NCBI RefSeq assembly: GCF_031598375.1
Contig: NZ_CP123872.1
Span: 2,972,501-3,036,500 of the forward strand
Length of the DNA stretch: 64,000 nucleotides
Reading direction: 5' to 3'
Source of the DNA: Temperatibacter marinus
GTDB taxonomy: Bacteria > Pseudomonadota > Alphaproteobacteria > Sphingomonadales > Kordiimonadaceae
Positions 42,747 to 51,945 of this stretch are shown one piece after another; position 1 is the first letter of the stretch; every line of letters starts with the position of its first letter. The notes under the pieces are model-generated. The model ran no database searches. It saw nothing but the letters and a program-made list of their open reading frames with translations, and was not told where the DNA came from. A program made the position numbers and the translations under genes.

Positions 42747-44645
42747 TTATGCTGCGTCTTTCCCTAGCAGATACGATAGACTTTCATCCAACATAATGAG
42801 GGCCCACAGTGTCCCTTCATGATTTTGCATACCGCTTGTGTGCTCTTTCACCATCTTATCAATGGAGTCAGTATTTAAATAGCCGGTTTCTTTTAGAGCT
42901 GGTGACTTGGATAGGCTTTGCAACTTCGTTAAAAGCTCATTATTCATCCAGTCGCCAACGGGCACATTAAACCCTTTTTTCTCGCGGTAAATAATATCTT
43001 TATCAACAAATTCTTCTAGGGCTTTTTTCAGGCAAGCTTTGCCATTCGTCCCTTGCAGTTGTTCTGTTTCCGGGACTGTTGCTGCCCATTCAACAAATTT
43101 GTGATCTAAGATAGGCACCCGCACCTCAAGGCTGTGGTGCATACTCGCTCGATCAACTTTAGTTAAAACACCTCCCGCTAAATAGGTTTTAAAATCAATA
43201 TATTTAATCCGAGCCATTTCAGTATCAGCGGGCGCTTCGGCATAAAGCCCTTTAAACAGGTCTCTCGTCCTATATCCCCCCAGGTCCCGCTCCAATTTAT
43301 CGCTTCGCAAAATATTCATTACCCGCGACGGCGTTTTAGAAACTGTATGACAATAGGCCTCTGCATCTGTCATTGCCAAAGCCTCAAAAGTGGACTTTGC
43401 TCTCAAAAATCTTGGTAGATAGTCAAATTTTGGATAGTAACGCCCTAAAAAGCCGAATAAATTACGGCGAATATTCTCAGGAATTAACTTTCTTAATTTG
43501 TGCTCTTGCATGTGAAGATACTGACGTCGATACCCAAAAAAGACTTCATCTCCACCATCTCCAGATAAGGAAACTGTGACATTCTCTCTGGCCGCTGCTG
43601 AAACTTTCAGCATTGGAATGGCTGAATTATCGGCAAATGGCTCATCATAAACACGGGCAAGGAGCTTTAAATCCAGCCACCGTGCAGGATCAGCCAACCG
43701 CATGCTGTGCTTGGTATTGAATATTTTAGCAACTTTATCGGCATAGCCACTTTCGTCCATTTCGACATCATCAATACCGATTGAACAAGTGTTAATAGCT
43801 TGATCACTGCTTGTGGCCATCAATGAGACCACAAGAGAAGAATCAACGCCGCCAGACAAGAAAGCCCCCAGCGGAACGTCTGAAATCATACGAATATCAA
43901 CAGCTTCTCTTAAACGGTCCACCAATTCTTTCTGAAGGTCGCCAGGATCTTGTTCCACCATAAAATTCAAATCCCAGTATTTTCTGATGACGGGCCCTTT
44001 GGCGCGACGGCTATAGGTGAGAGAATGTCCGGGGGGTAATTTGTATGAATTCAAGAAAATTGTCTTAGGATCAGGGATATAGCCTAGTGTTAAAAAGTCT
44101 TCGATCGCTTCAGGGTTTATTTCACGGCATAGGTCAGGAATTGCCAATAATCCTTTTAACTCCGAAGCAAATGCAAAAACGTCCCCAACTTGGGTGTAAT
44201 AGAGAGGCTTTATGCCTAAACGGTCCCGCGCAATGAACAGCTGTTGACGCATTGCATCCCAAATTGCAAATGAGAACATCCCCCTGAAATGAGTGACACA
44301 GTCATCCCCCCAATATAAATAAGCGTTCAGTAACACTTCGGTATCAGAGTGACTGGTCTGAAAAGTATAGCCCTCAGCTTCAAGTGTTTCTCTGAGTTCA
44401 GCAGCATTGTAGATTTCACCATTAAAAGTCAGAATTGCAGCCCCCCGAGAAGCATGCATTGGCTGAACGCCCCCTTCAAGATCCACAATCGACAGTCTTA
44501 AATGACCAAGAGCGATGCCTCTATCAATAAACTGGCCGGTACCATCCGGACCACGGTGTTGCATAGGGTCCATCATGGAATTTAAATTAACAGGAAGGAA
44601 TTCCTGTTTTCCAGATACTGAAAATAAGCCAGCTATGCCGCACAT
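42747..44645 (-). CDS. Asparagine-synthase-like amidotransferase, exosortase A system type 1
   Basis: A 632-residue class II glutamine amidotransferase. The N-terminal nucleophile is Cys2 in MCGIAGLFSV, the glutaminase domain covers about residues 2-200, and the synthase domain has the PP-loop GAFLSGGVDSSLV at about 260-272 followed by SLSGDGGDEVFFGY. The ordering and neighbours match the exosortase A-associated amidotransferase 1 family (XrtA loci), where it probably amidates a sugar in exopolysaccharide synthesis. A gagg site precedes the ATG. It is the last gene of the minus-strand XrtA locus, 25 bp downstream of xrtA. Ordinary asparagine synthesis is an alternative. Confidence 0.87.
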   Translation of the reverse strand: MCGIAGLFSVSGKQEFLPVNLNSMMDPMQHRGPDGTGQFIDRGIALGHLRLSIVDLEGGVQPMHASRGAAILTFNGEIYNAAELRETLEAEGYTFQTSHSDTEVLLNAYLYWGDDCVTHFRGMFSFAIWDAMRQQLFIARDRLGIKPLYYTQVGDVFAFASELKGLLAIPDLCREINPEAIEDFLTLGYIPDPKTIFLNSYKLPPGHSLTYSRRAKGPVIRKYWDLNFMVEQDPGDLQKELVDRLREAVDIRMISDVPLGAFLSGGVDSSLVVSLMATSSDQAINTCSIGIDDVEMDESGYADKVAKIFNTKHSMRLADPARWLDLKLLARVYDEPFADNSAIPMLKVSAAARENVTVSLSGDGGDEVFFGYRRQYLHMQEHKLRKLIPENIRRNLFGFLGRYYPKFDYLPRFLRAKSTFEALAMTDAEAYCHTVSKTPSRVMNILRSDKLERDLGGYRTRDLFKGLYAEAPADTEMARIKYIDFKTYLAGGVLTKVDRASMHHSLEVRVPILDHKFVEWAATVPETEQLQGTNGKACLKKALEEFVDKDIIYREKKGFNVPVGDWMNNELLTKLQSLSKSPALKETGYLNTDSIDKMVKEHTSGMQNHEGTLWALIMLDESLSYLLGKDAA

Positions 44646-44670
44646 GATAAAACCTCACACTGAGTAATTT

Positions 44671-46185
44671 CTAGAGCATACATTGCTCATCACCCTTAAC
44701 GGAATAAGTAACTAAAGGCAGAAAGTCACGTAATATTTTACGCGCCGCCTCTATGGTTTTTTCTGACGTGATTTTATCCATACTTACTGAAAGCAACAAG
44801 ACTGATGCCGAGCTGTTTGTTCCAGAGATCCGCTCTATTGTTAATTCTTTCCATAATGCAATTCTATCAACTATGGGCTCATTCTTCTTATAGTAGATGG
44901 TCCAAACAAGTTTGTTTGACCGTCGTTCCTGATTGCCTAAGGACACAATCCCTTCATGAACTGTCAAACCAATAGCTTCAAAAACTTTATCATGGCCATT
45001 TTGTTTTCTATATTTAGACGACCCAATTGAATTTCTTAGCGCGACAAGTTCATGTCCATCTCTCTGATATTGATAGTAATAATACCTGACATCAACAAAA
45101 CGATCAGCCTGGCGGAAGAGATATTTTTCGCTCAAATCAGCCCCCACGAAATTAGGCGTCCATAAATTCACACTTGTTGGCAGGGGACGCCAGTCAGCGG
45201 TAACATTAAGATGCAGAGTAGGACGTTCACAGTTATTTACACGGGCTGAGGCCAGCTTGTAATTCAAAAGGGCTGGTAACATGAGCAAGAGACCCAAACC
45301 TAAAACAGGCATCCACGAGCTTGCAGCAGGATACCGCAGAGGCAAGCGTATAAAAGGTTTTTTAGGCGCTTTCTTAAAAGCATAAGAGATCAAAACAAGC
45401 ATGATAACGGATAAAAATATCCAACCGTAAATCATATGATCTGTAGACATAGCAAATTCATAACTATAATATTCAGCGATCAAAATGATCGTCACAACGC
45501 GCAAAATATTAGCAAATATTGGGATAACAATCGAGAGCCCGATGACCAACAATTTATCCCTAAAGCGCTCAAATAACATGGCTGATAAAAAATACCCAAT
45601 CATCATAGACGTGGTTAAGAAGTTCAACCCTGCACAAGCCTTCGCTATGAGATAGGAACCGCCCGACATGTGAATAAAGATACCATCACTTCTCAAATCC
45701 TCTGCAACCAGAGACAAGAGCGTGACAGCCCCTTTAGCGCTGATTGACTGCAAGTAAGGAACAATGACAAAACCGAAAGGAACGATGAAAGCAAAACAGG
45801 CAAGGGCATAGAAATAAAATTGAAATTGACGACGCCCTATGACTGTCAAGGCAATTGACCACCCCCCTAAAACGATCGAGATATGACTTAACGAGGCAAT
45901 AGACATTAGCTGCCCTGATGTATAAATAAGAATAGCGATGACGGCAAGTAACAGACCCAGCCCGTCAATTTTTGGAGGTACGGGGCGCCCTCGGTCTTTT
46001 AATATTGTGTATCTTTGATAGAGCAAATAAAGAGTGAGCAATGGTGCAAATAGAGCGTAATCATATGTACCGTGATGCCATAAAACATCCCATAAATGAA
46101 TAAAGGCGGGAAAAAAGGCCCAAACCATGGCAGCCATTAATAGGATGGCAATCGCTAAATGTGTTGGCCATAGCCCTAATCTCAT
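44671..46185 (-). CDS. xrtA: Exosortase A (XrtA) fused to an EpsI domain
   Basis: A 504-residue inner membrane protein. The N-terminal part (about residues 1-280) is a multi-helix exosortase with the catalytic triad Cys184 (AKACAGLNF), Arg229 (FANILRV) and His250 (TDHMIYGW). The C-terminal part (about 290-504) is a periplasmic EpsI-type domain, the fusion typical of XrtA. Exosortases cut the PEP-CTERM sorting signal of exported proteins and transfer them onward. The gene lies 3 bp downstream of a glycosyltransferase gene with an aggact ribosome site. No PEP-CTERM protein is encoded in this window. Confidence 0.95.
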   Translation of the reverse strand: MRLGLWPTHLAIAILLMAAMVWAFFPAFIHLWDVLWHHGTYDYALFAPLLTLYLLYQRYTILKDRGRPVPPKIDGLGLLLAVIAILIYTSGQLMSIASLSHISIVLGGWSIALTVIGRRQFQFYFYALACFAFIVPFGFVIVPYLQSISAKGAVTLLSLVAEDLRSDGIFIHMSGGSYLIAKACAGLNFLTTSMMIGYFLSAMLFERFRDKLLVIGLSIVIPIFANILRVVTIILIAEYYSYEFAMSTDHMIYGWIFLSVIMLVLISYAFKKAPKKPFIRLPLRYPAASSWMPVLGLGLLLMLPALLNYKLASARVNNCERPTLHLNVTADWRPLPTSVNLWTPNFVGADLSEKYLFRQADRFVDVRYYYYQYQRDGHELVALRNSIGSSKYRKQNGHDKVFEAIGLTVHEGIVSLGNQERRSNKLVWTIYYKKNEPIVDRIALWKELTIERISGTNSSASVLLLSVSMDKITSEKTIEAARKILRDFLPLVTYSVKGDEQCML

Positions 46186-46188
46186 GCC

Positions 46189-47418
46189 TTAGTCCTCGCT
46201 GTCCGTCTCAATCATAGAAGTCAAAAGACTATCTAATGTTTGAAATTGGCTTTCCCAACTAAAATTGGCCATGACCCATTCCCTAGCTTGAGCCCCTATG
46301 CTATTTGCGTGAGGCACATCTTCAAGCAAGCTTAAGATTTGTTTCGCCATAAGAATAGGATCATCCCGAACAAATATTGTCGTCTCTTGAGGGGCTTCAA
46401 TGCCGGTATAAGCCTCAGTTGTTGAGACAACAGGTTTGGCCATTGCCATACCTTCAAGCACTTTATTCTGCACCCCTCTTGCCGTTCTAAGCGGTGCAAC
46501 CATGATTTTTGACGCTTTTATCCAGTCGCGCGTTTCTGGCACACGGTCAGTGACAATCACGCCCTCGATCTCCGCAAGCCTCTGCACATCCTGAGAGGGC
46601 TTCCCCCCCACAATTGCAAAGGTTATGGTTGGGTATTTATTTTTTAACATAGGAAATACATTTTCACAAAACCAACAAACAGCTTCAATGTTTGGGCGGT
46701 AATCCATAGCGCCGGTAAAAACAAGGTCTGAGGCTTCCGCTGCAGATACGTCTGCTTGCTCAGCACTAAAATAGTGGCAATCAACCCCATTATTCAAACC
46801 AGAGACTTTCTGTGCTAGATCGGCGGATTGAGGTGACATACGCTCTTTAAACAGCGCAGCTTCCTCTGCACTGACTAAGATTGTTTCATGTGAAGAACGA
46901 GCGGCAAAATCTTCTTCTTTTCCAAGAGTTATCGCTTCTCGGTTATAGATCCAGCTCATGGGGAAGGAACTGTCTGCGCTATAAGCTTCCCATTTGGCTG
47001 AATCAACATCAACCATATCCATCAAAATAGGAATATTTCCAGCATGTTTTTCACTAAACTGTGCCATACCACAAGAAAAAACAAATACACCGTCGACCTG
47101 TTTCGATTGAATGAGCGCGTCCGTATAACGCTGCATAGAACGACTTGTATAGGAAGCTCGCGTGATTGATTGCCCTCTAAAAAGCCCCGAAAGACCATAT
47201 ATTTTATTCATCAGTCCAGTACGCTCTATTGCATGAACAGATTCACAAAGAGACTTTAAATAACTTATATGCTGTCGGTCTTCAGGGTCATCTATAAAAC
47301 ATCCCAAATGCACTGAGTGGTTGTTTAAGAGATGTTTTAAAAAATTCCATGATCTGATCTTATCCCCTTTATTCGGAGGGTATGGAATACGATGCGCTAA
47401 AAAGAGAATATTCGCCAT
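46189..47418 (-). CDS. Glycosyltransferase of the XrtA-associated TIGR03087 type
   Basis: A 409-residue GT-B glycosyltransferase. It begins ILFLAHRIPYPPNKGDKIR, as the XrtA/PEP-CTERM-associated sugar transferase family does. The C-terminal donor site has VFTGAMDYRPNIEAVCWF, PLRTARGVQNKVLEGMAM and KPVVST. Cytoplasmic, building the repeat unit or chain of the exopolysaccharide. I chose the ATG at 47418 rather than 13 codons upstream, because the longer start would lie in the FemAB gene. The end abuts xrtA (3 bp). Confidence 0.85.
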   Translation of the reverse strand: MANILFLAHRIPYPPNKGDKIRSWNFLKHLLNNHSVHLGCFIDDPEDRQHISYLKSLCESVHAIERTGLMNKIYGLSGLFRGQSITRASYTSRSMQRYTDALIQSKQVDGVFVFSCGMAQFSEKHAGNIPILMDMVDVDSAKWEAYSADSSFPMSWIYNREAITLGKEEDFAARSSHETILVSAEEAALFKERMSPQSADLAQKVSGLNNGVDCHYFSAEQADVSAAEASDLVFTGAMDYRPNIEAVCWFCENVFPMLKNKYPTITFAIVGGKPSQDVQRLAEIEGVIVTDRVPETRDWIKASKIMVAPLRTARGVQNKVLEGMAMAKPVVSTTEAYTGIEAPQETTIFVRDDPILMAKQILSLLEDVPHANSIGAQAREWVMANFSWESQFQTLDSLLTSMIETDSED

Positions 47419-47425
47419 ATGACAC

Positions 47426-48478
47426 CTATGAAAGATCCTTTGAGACAAGAGGGCCAATAATATTTGCTAGAAAGAGTGGCATTTTCTGCCAAGTCTTGAT
47501 CATCAATTGATATTTAGGGTTTTTCGGCGACATATCAGGCATTTCACTTCCGTCCAACATCAAATATTCATACTCATATTGTTCGGGGGTATAGCCTAAT
47601 TTCTTTTTGAAATCATAAGAGCCTGTTCCAACCTTGCTCCGTCCAAGGTCATAGGTATGACATCCTTTTTCACCCGCTCTGACTAATTGTTTAAAAAGCA
47701 TGAAATCATTCACTGCCCATTGTCTTGCCTCGGGCAAACTTCCCATATAATAAGGCAATCCTATGCCTTCATAGAAAAATGTCAGCAACGCACCGATAGA
47801 CTTTCCCTCTGGGGTCCGAACTACCAATATCTCTCTTTCTTCGCTTGGGACAAATTTTAAAAGCGCTGTAAAATATGACTTTGAAAAAACCGGCGTACCA
47901 AGTCGGTGAACACTTGCACTATAGTGCGCATGAAATTCTTCAAGATCATCACCGAAAGTACAGACTAATTCAGCCTTCATCCCCTTGCGCACAGTTGGGC
48001 GTTGTTTATTGGGCAGCGCTAGAATATTTGCATCTTCACCTTCCAAGATTGGGCGGCGAAACCTTGCATACATACCATCTTTTACATGCCAATTTATCTG
48101 TTCTCTGTGAGAGGCCTTCACACTTCGATATTCAAGATAAGGACTTCCGTGGCTCTTGCATTCATTTTGAGCTGCATGATCTAGGGCCTTCCTCGCTTCC
48201 TCATTTATAGTGAGAGGGCCGCCCTCAACACCGAAAGCAATGGATTTGACAGCTTTGCCGAAGACAAGAGATTTGTGCAAAGTCAAAGGTAAGACGCCAA
48301 CAATTTTAGTCTCGTCATAAGCGATCAAGAAAACGCAGGAAAGTCCAGCACCCTGTGTACAGATGTCATACCAATATGAAAGATGAAAAAAGCTACCCTC
48401 AGGGTGACTTCTGACAAAATCATCCCAGGCTTGACGGGTTTCTTCGCACCCTGTTAACTTCCGAACCTCAAGGGTCAT
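47426..48478 (-). CDS. FemAB-like acyltransferase of the XrtA locus (TIGR03019-like)
   Basis: A 350-residue protein of the FemAB/GNAT-fold superfamily. Two GNAT-like halves are visible, with FFHLSYWYDICTQGAGLSC at the start and LLTFFYEGIGLPYYMGSLPE and YDLGRSKVGTGSYDFKKKLG near the end, matching the XrtA-associated FemAB family. Members are thought to transfer an aminoacyl or acyl group, possibly to the exopolysaccharide or its carrier, but the substrate is unknown. Its start overlaps the deacetylase stop by four bases. Confidence 0.82.
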   Translation of the reverse strand: MTLEVRKLTGCEETRQAWDDFVRSHPEGSFFHLSYWYDICTQGAGLSCVFLIAYDETKIVGVLPLTLHKSLVFGKAVKSIAFGVEGGPLTINEEARKALDHAAQNECKSHGSPYLEYRSVKASHREQINWHVKDGMYARFRRPILEGEDANILALPNKQRPTVRKGMKAELVCTFGDDLEEFHAHYSASVHRLGTPVFSKSYFTALLKFVPSEEREILVVRTPEGKSIGALLTFFYEGIGLPYYMGSLPEARQWAVNDFMLFKQLVRAGEKGCHTYDLGRSKVGTGSYDFKKKLGYTPEQYEYEYLMLDGSEMPDMSPKNPKYQLMIKTWQKMPLFLANIIGPLVSKDLS

Positions 48479-49350
48479 TCCTCCTCACCCCCAAAATACA
48501 CATCTTGAAAGGTTGACCATTCAAAATCAGCGCATAACGCGTCCAATTTTCCGAACATTCTCGACAGGTTCACATAATGTCTAAATTTACTTTTCGCTGG
48601 CAACGCAACAACTCTAGGCTGATCCGGGTCAATCTCCCATGGATGGAAGTAAAAATTCCCTGGAAAATTCAACTGCTTATGAGCAGACCGCATCCCACTT
48701 CTCATCAAGCTATAAGGAAAAAGCCTAAAAAATCCGCCCCCCGCTACAGGTAAATTTTTACCAAACTTTGACAGCGTTGTCGGAGGAATTTCTACAATAG
48801 AGAGCCCCTCTTTAGGCAAGAAAGCGACCCGTTCAGCAGCAGGGCTACCGTAATGATCATGAGCGATAGGATACAGACTTGAAGAATATGTAAAACCCTG
48901 CTCTTCCAAAACATCATAAGCCCAAAAACAGTCATCCCTTATTGAAAAGCTGGGAGCACGATAGCCTTTTACGGCAACGCCTGCTGCCTCTTCTAAACAG
49001 GCTTTGGCCTTTATAAGGTCTTCCCTAAACTCCTTCTGAGAAAAATTAAAGACACGTCCATGATCATAACCATGACAAGCTAATTCATGGCCGGCATCAG
49101 TCATTTTTCTAATCAGGGAAGGATTTTTCTCAGCAACCCAACCAAGGGTAAAAAATGTAGCTCTAATGGAATGCTTATCAAAAAGCTCTAATAAGTGTGA
49201 CATTTGAAAATCCAGGCGATGAGCGCACTGTGCCCAGTCGTCTTTACTCAAATGTTTTTCAAAGGCCCCGACCTGGAAATATTCTTCCACATCGACACTC
49301 ATTGCATGAAGGCCTTTTTGGGGCTTGATTATCTCTGTCAGTGCACTCAT
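48475..49350 (-). CDS. XrtA-locus polysaccharide deacetylase
   Basis: A 291-residue NodB-fold deacetylase. SVDVEEYFQVGAFEKHL carries the catalytic and metal aspartates, and ELACHGYDHGRVFNFS the metal histidines. GYRAPSFSIRDDCFWAY and NFYFHPWEIDPDQPR complete the family pattern, which is the XrtA-associated deacetylase type. It likely removes N-acetyl groups from the exopolysaccharide. The ATG at 49350 is used here; an internal ATG 16 codons later (49302) gives the shorter MSVDVEEYF start seen in many relatives. No signal peptide is visible, as in this family. Confidence 0.86.
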   Translation of the reverse strand: MSALTEIIKPQKGLHAMSVDVEEYFQVGAFEKHLSKDDWAQCAHRLDFQMSHLLELFDKHSIRATFFTLGWVAEKNPSLIRKMTDAGHELACHGYDHGRVFNFSQKEFREDLIKAKACLEEAAGVAVKGYRAPSFSIRDDCFWAYDVLEEQGFTYSSSLYPIAHDHYGSPAAERVAFLPKEGLSIVEIPPTTLSKFGKNLPVAGGGFFRLFPYSLMRSGMRSAHKQLNFPGNFYFHPWEIDPDQPRVVALPAKSKFRHYVNLSRMFGKLDALCADFEWSTFQDVYFGGEEE

Positions 49351-49383
49351 TTCAAACCAGTCTCTGATCTAGACATTCAAGAA

Positions 49384-50418
49384 TTAGTCCTTATCAGATA
49401 GCTTAGAGACCATTTCAGTCAATTTCTTAAGCGAATCTTCTTGAGACTTAATATATTCCTCAAGGTTATTGACCTTGCTTCGTAAATGATCAGCCTCTTC
49501 CTTGGCAGTGTCTCTCTCTTGTTCCATTTGAGAAAGGGGTGCCATGTCGTCTTTAGCTGTCAACGTTGGTCCCGATTGCTGAGACTGAACTCGCCCCTTT
49601 GCTCCTTGGTTTTCTGCCATTTCTGAAATGACTTTCCGAACAACATCACCTGTTATTTCATGAACTTCCTCAAGCGAACCATAAAGTAATATTCGAGACA
49701 TCAGTGTATTCAAAATACGCGGAACACCTTGCGTATAATCATAAATTTCTGCAACAGCCTCGATATCGAATTCTGGATCACCATCCCAACCAACGAGACT
49801 TAATCTGTGTTCAATATAATCCGCAACCTCTTCCGGCTCCATGGGATCAATATGATGAGTTGCAATCACGCGCTGGCGCAGCTGTTCTAACTCTGGCGCA
49901 TTAAAGATACGCGTTCTAAACTCTGGCTGCCCTACTAAGAAGCTTTGTAACAGAGCATCTTCCCCAGACTGAAAGTTAGAAATCATCCGCATTTCTTCTA
50001 AAGCCGCACTGGATAAATTTTGCGCCTCATCAACCACGAGTAAGACACGTTTCCCAAGGCTATTCTGCTCCCGTAAGAAACGCTCCAACCTAGTAATCAG
50101 CTCGCCTTTTTCCTCGGCCTGTGTATCAAGCCCATAAGCTGCAGCCACCGTACGGAGAAGATCGTCAGCGCTCAACTGAGTTGACACAATCAAAGCCGCT
50201 ACAAATTCATTCCGATCAAGAGTGTCGAAAAGGTGACGAACAAGGGTGGTTTTTCCTGTACCAATATCACCTGTAACAATTATAAAACCTTCCCCTTGAG
50301 AGAGCCCATAGGTCAAATAAGCCATGGCTTTCTTATGTGACCTAGAAGAATAATAAAATCTAGGATCAGGGGTTAGCTGAAAAGGACGGCCGCTTAAATT
50401 ATAAAAGTCTTCATACAT
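49384..50418 (-). CDS. AAA ATPase of the XrtA locus (TIGR03015-like)
   Basis: A 344-residue ExeA/GspA-like ATPase. It begins MYEDFYNLSGRPFQLTPDP, with Walker A TGDIGTGKTTLVRHL near residue 50, Walker B VLLVVDEAQNL, and sensor segments after QSFLVGQPEFR. A C-terminal coiled coil (about residues 295-344) is rich in Glu and Lys. This protein type accompanies XrtA loci and is thought to interact with cell wall or secretion components, but the role is unsettled. The start has only a weak ribosome site. It lies 33 bp upstream of the deacetylase. Confidence 0.85.
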   Translation of the reverse strand: MYEDFYNLSGRPFQLTPDPRFYYSSRSHKKAMAYLTYGLSQGEGFIIVTGDIGTGKTTLVRHLFDTLDRNEFVAALIVSTQLSADDLLRTVAAAYGLDTQAEEKGELITRLERFLREQNSLGKRVLLVVDEAQNLSSAALEEMRMISNFQSGEDALLQSFLVGQPEFRTRIFNAPELEQLRQRVIATHHIDPMEPEEVADYIEHRLSLVGWDGDPEFDIEAVAEIYDYTQGVPRILNTLMSRILLYGSLEEVHEITGDVVRKVISEMAENQGAKGRVQSQQSGPTLTAKDDMAPLSQMEQERDTAKEEADHLRSKVNNLEEYIKSQEDSLKKLTEMVSKLSDKD

Positions 50419-50442
50419 TAGATAAAGTCTCTGCCTTACTGT

Positions 50443-51933
50443 CTAAAATGTTCCGCGGAGGTAGAAGGTAATCGCATTCTCTGACAAATTCCCTGTAGGA
50501 TCTGTAGAGGACCGCCTCGTATAAGCATATGATAAAGCTGCCTTAAAATACTTAGACAATGTCTTCTGCCAATCTACCGCCCCTGTTTTATACTCATCAA
50601 TACGGTTACCACCGTCTATGAAATTCTTCCTATAGCTTACAGTTGCTGAAATCGTGGTCAACCTATTTATCTGCCTCTCCCAACCAGCACTGCCCCCCCA
50701 AGACCAAGAGTTCGGAATGTCTGCATCAAACACTCGTCTTTCTCTATTACCTGTAAAGTAGAAAGAATCACGTTTTTTGTTCCAAGTCAATGTTCCATTC
50801 CAGATATATTGCTCATAATCGATATCTGAGAGCGAAAAGGAAATATCTGAATCATCAACAGGTAGCCCAGTACCATCATCAATACCAAATTCTTGTTCAA
50901 AATTAGTTTGTTGCAATCGATCCGCAAGGCCTAAAGCATTGGACGTAAAATCAACGCTATGGGTCAATCTAAAGTTCACGCGCGATGTAATCTGATAATA
51001 AACAGAGAGTGTATCATAGTTACGTGAGCCAAGATCCTCTCTGTTAAAGGATAAATTCAATTTTGGTCCAGGTTTTAGAGAGACACCATAGCTCCAAAAC
51101 CGATTATCAAGATCAAGCTTATCAGTTTGTGCATTATTCCCTCTTATACCATATCCGAAATCAAAAGAAATGAACCGGTTTGGCTTAAACTCACCTTCAG
51201 CCGCATACCGCCATTCCGAAAAATCTTCCTCGATCAGGCTTTTTTCTACACGCTGATAATTGCCAGATACTTTCCATTCAAAATTATGAAACCGCTTTCC
51301 CGAAGAAAGTGTCCCTGTCAAATTATGAGAGATTGTGTCAGAAAAATTAACAGTCAGTGTCTCATCATCCAAATCGTCTGCAGGACTATAGACCTGACCA
51401 AAACGATAGCCCATTTCTAAGTTAGCAAGATCAAAAACCCGCGATCGCCATTGAGCAGAAGTATTATAATTTTGAATCGTTCTTCTGTTATTTGACCGGT
51501 TCGCATCCGAATTTGAATATCCACCCTGACGATCAATAAATTCTTGTTGAATGCCTGCTCTTGCAGAAATATTTAACTTTCGGTCAAAAAGATAGGTATC
51601 AAAAGTACCAAAAAGATTATGCCGGATATCCGTTGATTTATCATCTAGGAAATAAAAATAATCCATCCAATAGTCTATAGCGAACTCTGTTTTTGCAAAT
51701 TTTAGTCTGACGTCAAACCCTGGAGAAGCATTCAAGACAATCCCGCCCTCTTTCGTTTCCCCATCAATTGCAAGATTTAAATTGTCAGAATATGTTGCCT
51801 TCCACTCCCCTCTGACATCGATCTCTATGATAGATTGAGCTGCGATTGGACGTGACAAAAGAATAACAAAAGCCAGCAAAAATCCGCTGACTTTGACTAA
51901 GATCCCCTTATCTGATTGTGACATAGCTGCCAT
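50443..51933 (-). CDS. Outer membrane beta-barrel protein of the XrtA locus (TIGR03016-like)
   Basis: A 496-residue protein with an N-terminal signal peptide (SGFLLAFVILLSRPIAAQS) and many amphipathic beta strands with aromatic girdles (RFHNFEWKVSGNYQRVE, YKTGAVDWQKTLSK), ending in the sequence AITFYLRGTF, as outer-membrane barrels do with a terminal Phe. This matches the PEP-CTERM/XrtA-associated barrel family, likely involved in polysaccharide export across the outer membrane. The start is uncertain: GTG 51942, ATG 51933 and ATG 51924 are all possible; I chose 51933. It follows the kinase gene directly. Confidence 0.8.
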   Translation of the reverse strand: MAAMSQSDKGILVKVSGFLLAFVILLSRPIAAQSIIEIDVRGEWKATYSDNLNLAIDGETKEGGIVLNASPGFDVRLKFAKTEFAIDYWMDYFYFLDDKSTDIRHNLFGTFDTYLFDRKLNISARAGIQQEFIDRQGGYSNSDANRSNNRRTIQNYNTSAQWRSRVFDLANLEMGYRFGQVYSPADDLDDETLTVNFSDTISHNLTGTLSSGKRFHNFEWKVSGNYQRVEKSLIEEDFSEWRYAAEGEFKPNRFISFDFGYGIRGNNAQTDKLDLDNRFWSYGVSLKPGPKLNLSFNREDLGSRNYDTLSVYYQITSRVNFRLTHSVDFTSNALGLADRLQQTNFEQEFGIDDGTGLPVDDSDISFSLSDIDYEQYIWNGTLTWNKKRDSFYFTGNRERRVFDADIPNSWSWGGSAGWERQINRLTTISATVSYRKNFIDGGNRIDEYKTGAVDWQKTLSKYFKAALSYAYTRRSSTDPTGNLSENAITFYLRGTF

Positions 51934-51945
51934 AAAGCTCACTAA

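Noticed and set aside
39901-44645. A complete lasso peptide biosynthesis cluster
   Set aside because: The B2 transglutaminase-like protease and a precursor ORF are absent, and the asparagine-synthase homologue has the XrtA-locus position and N-terminus.
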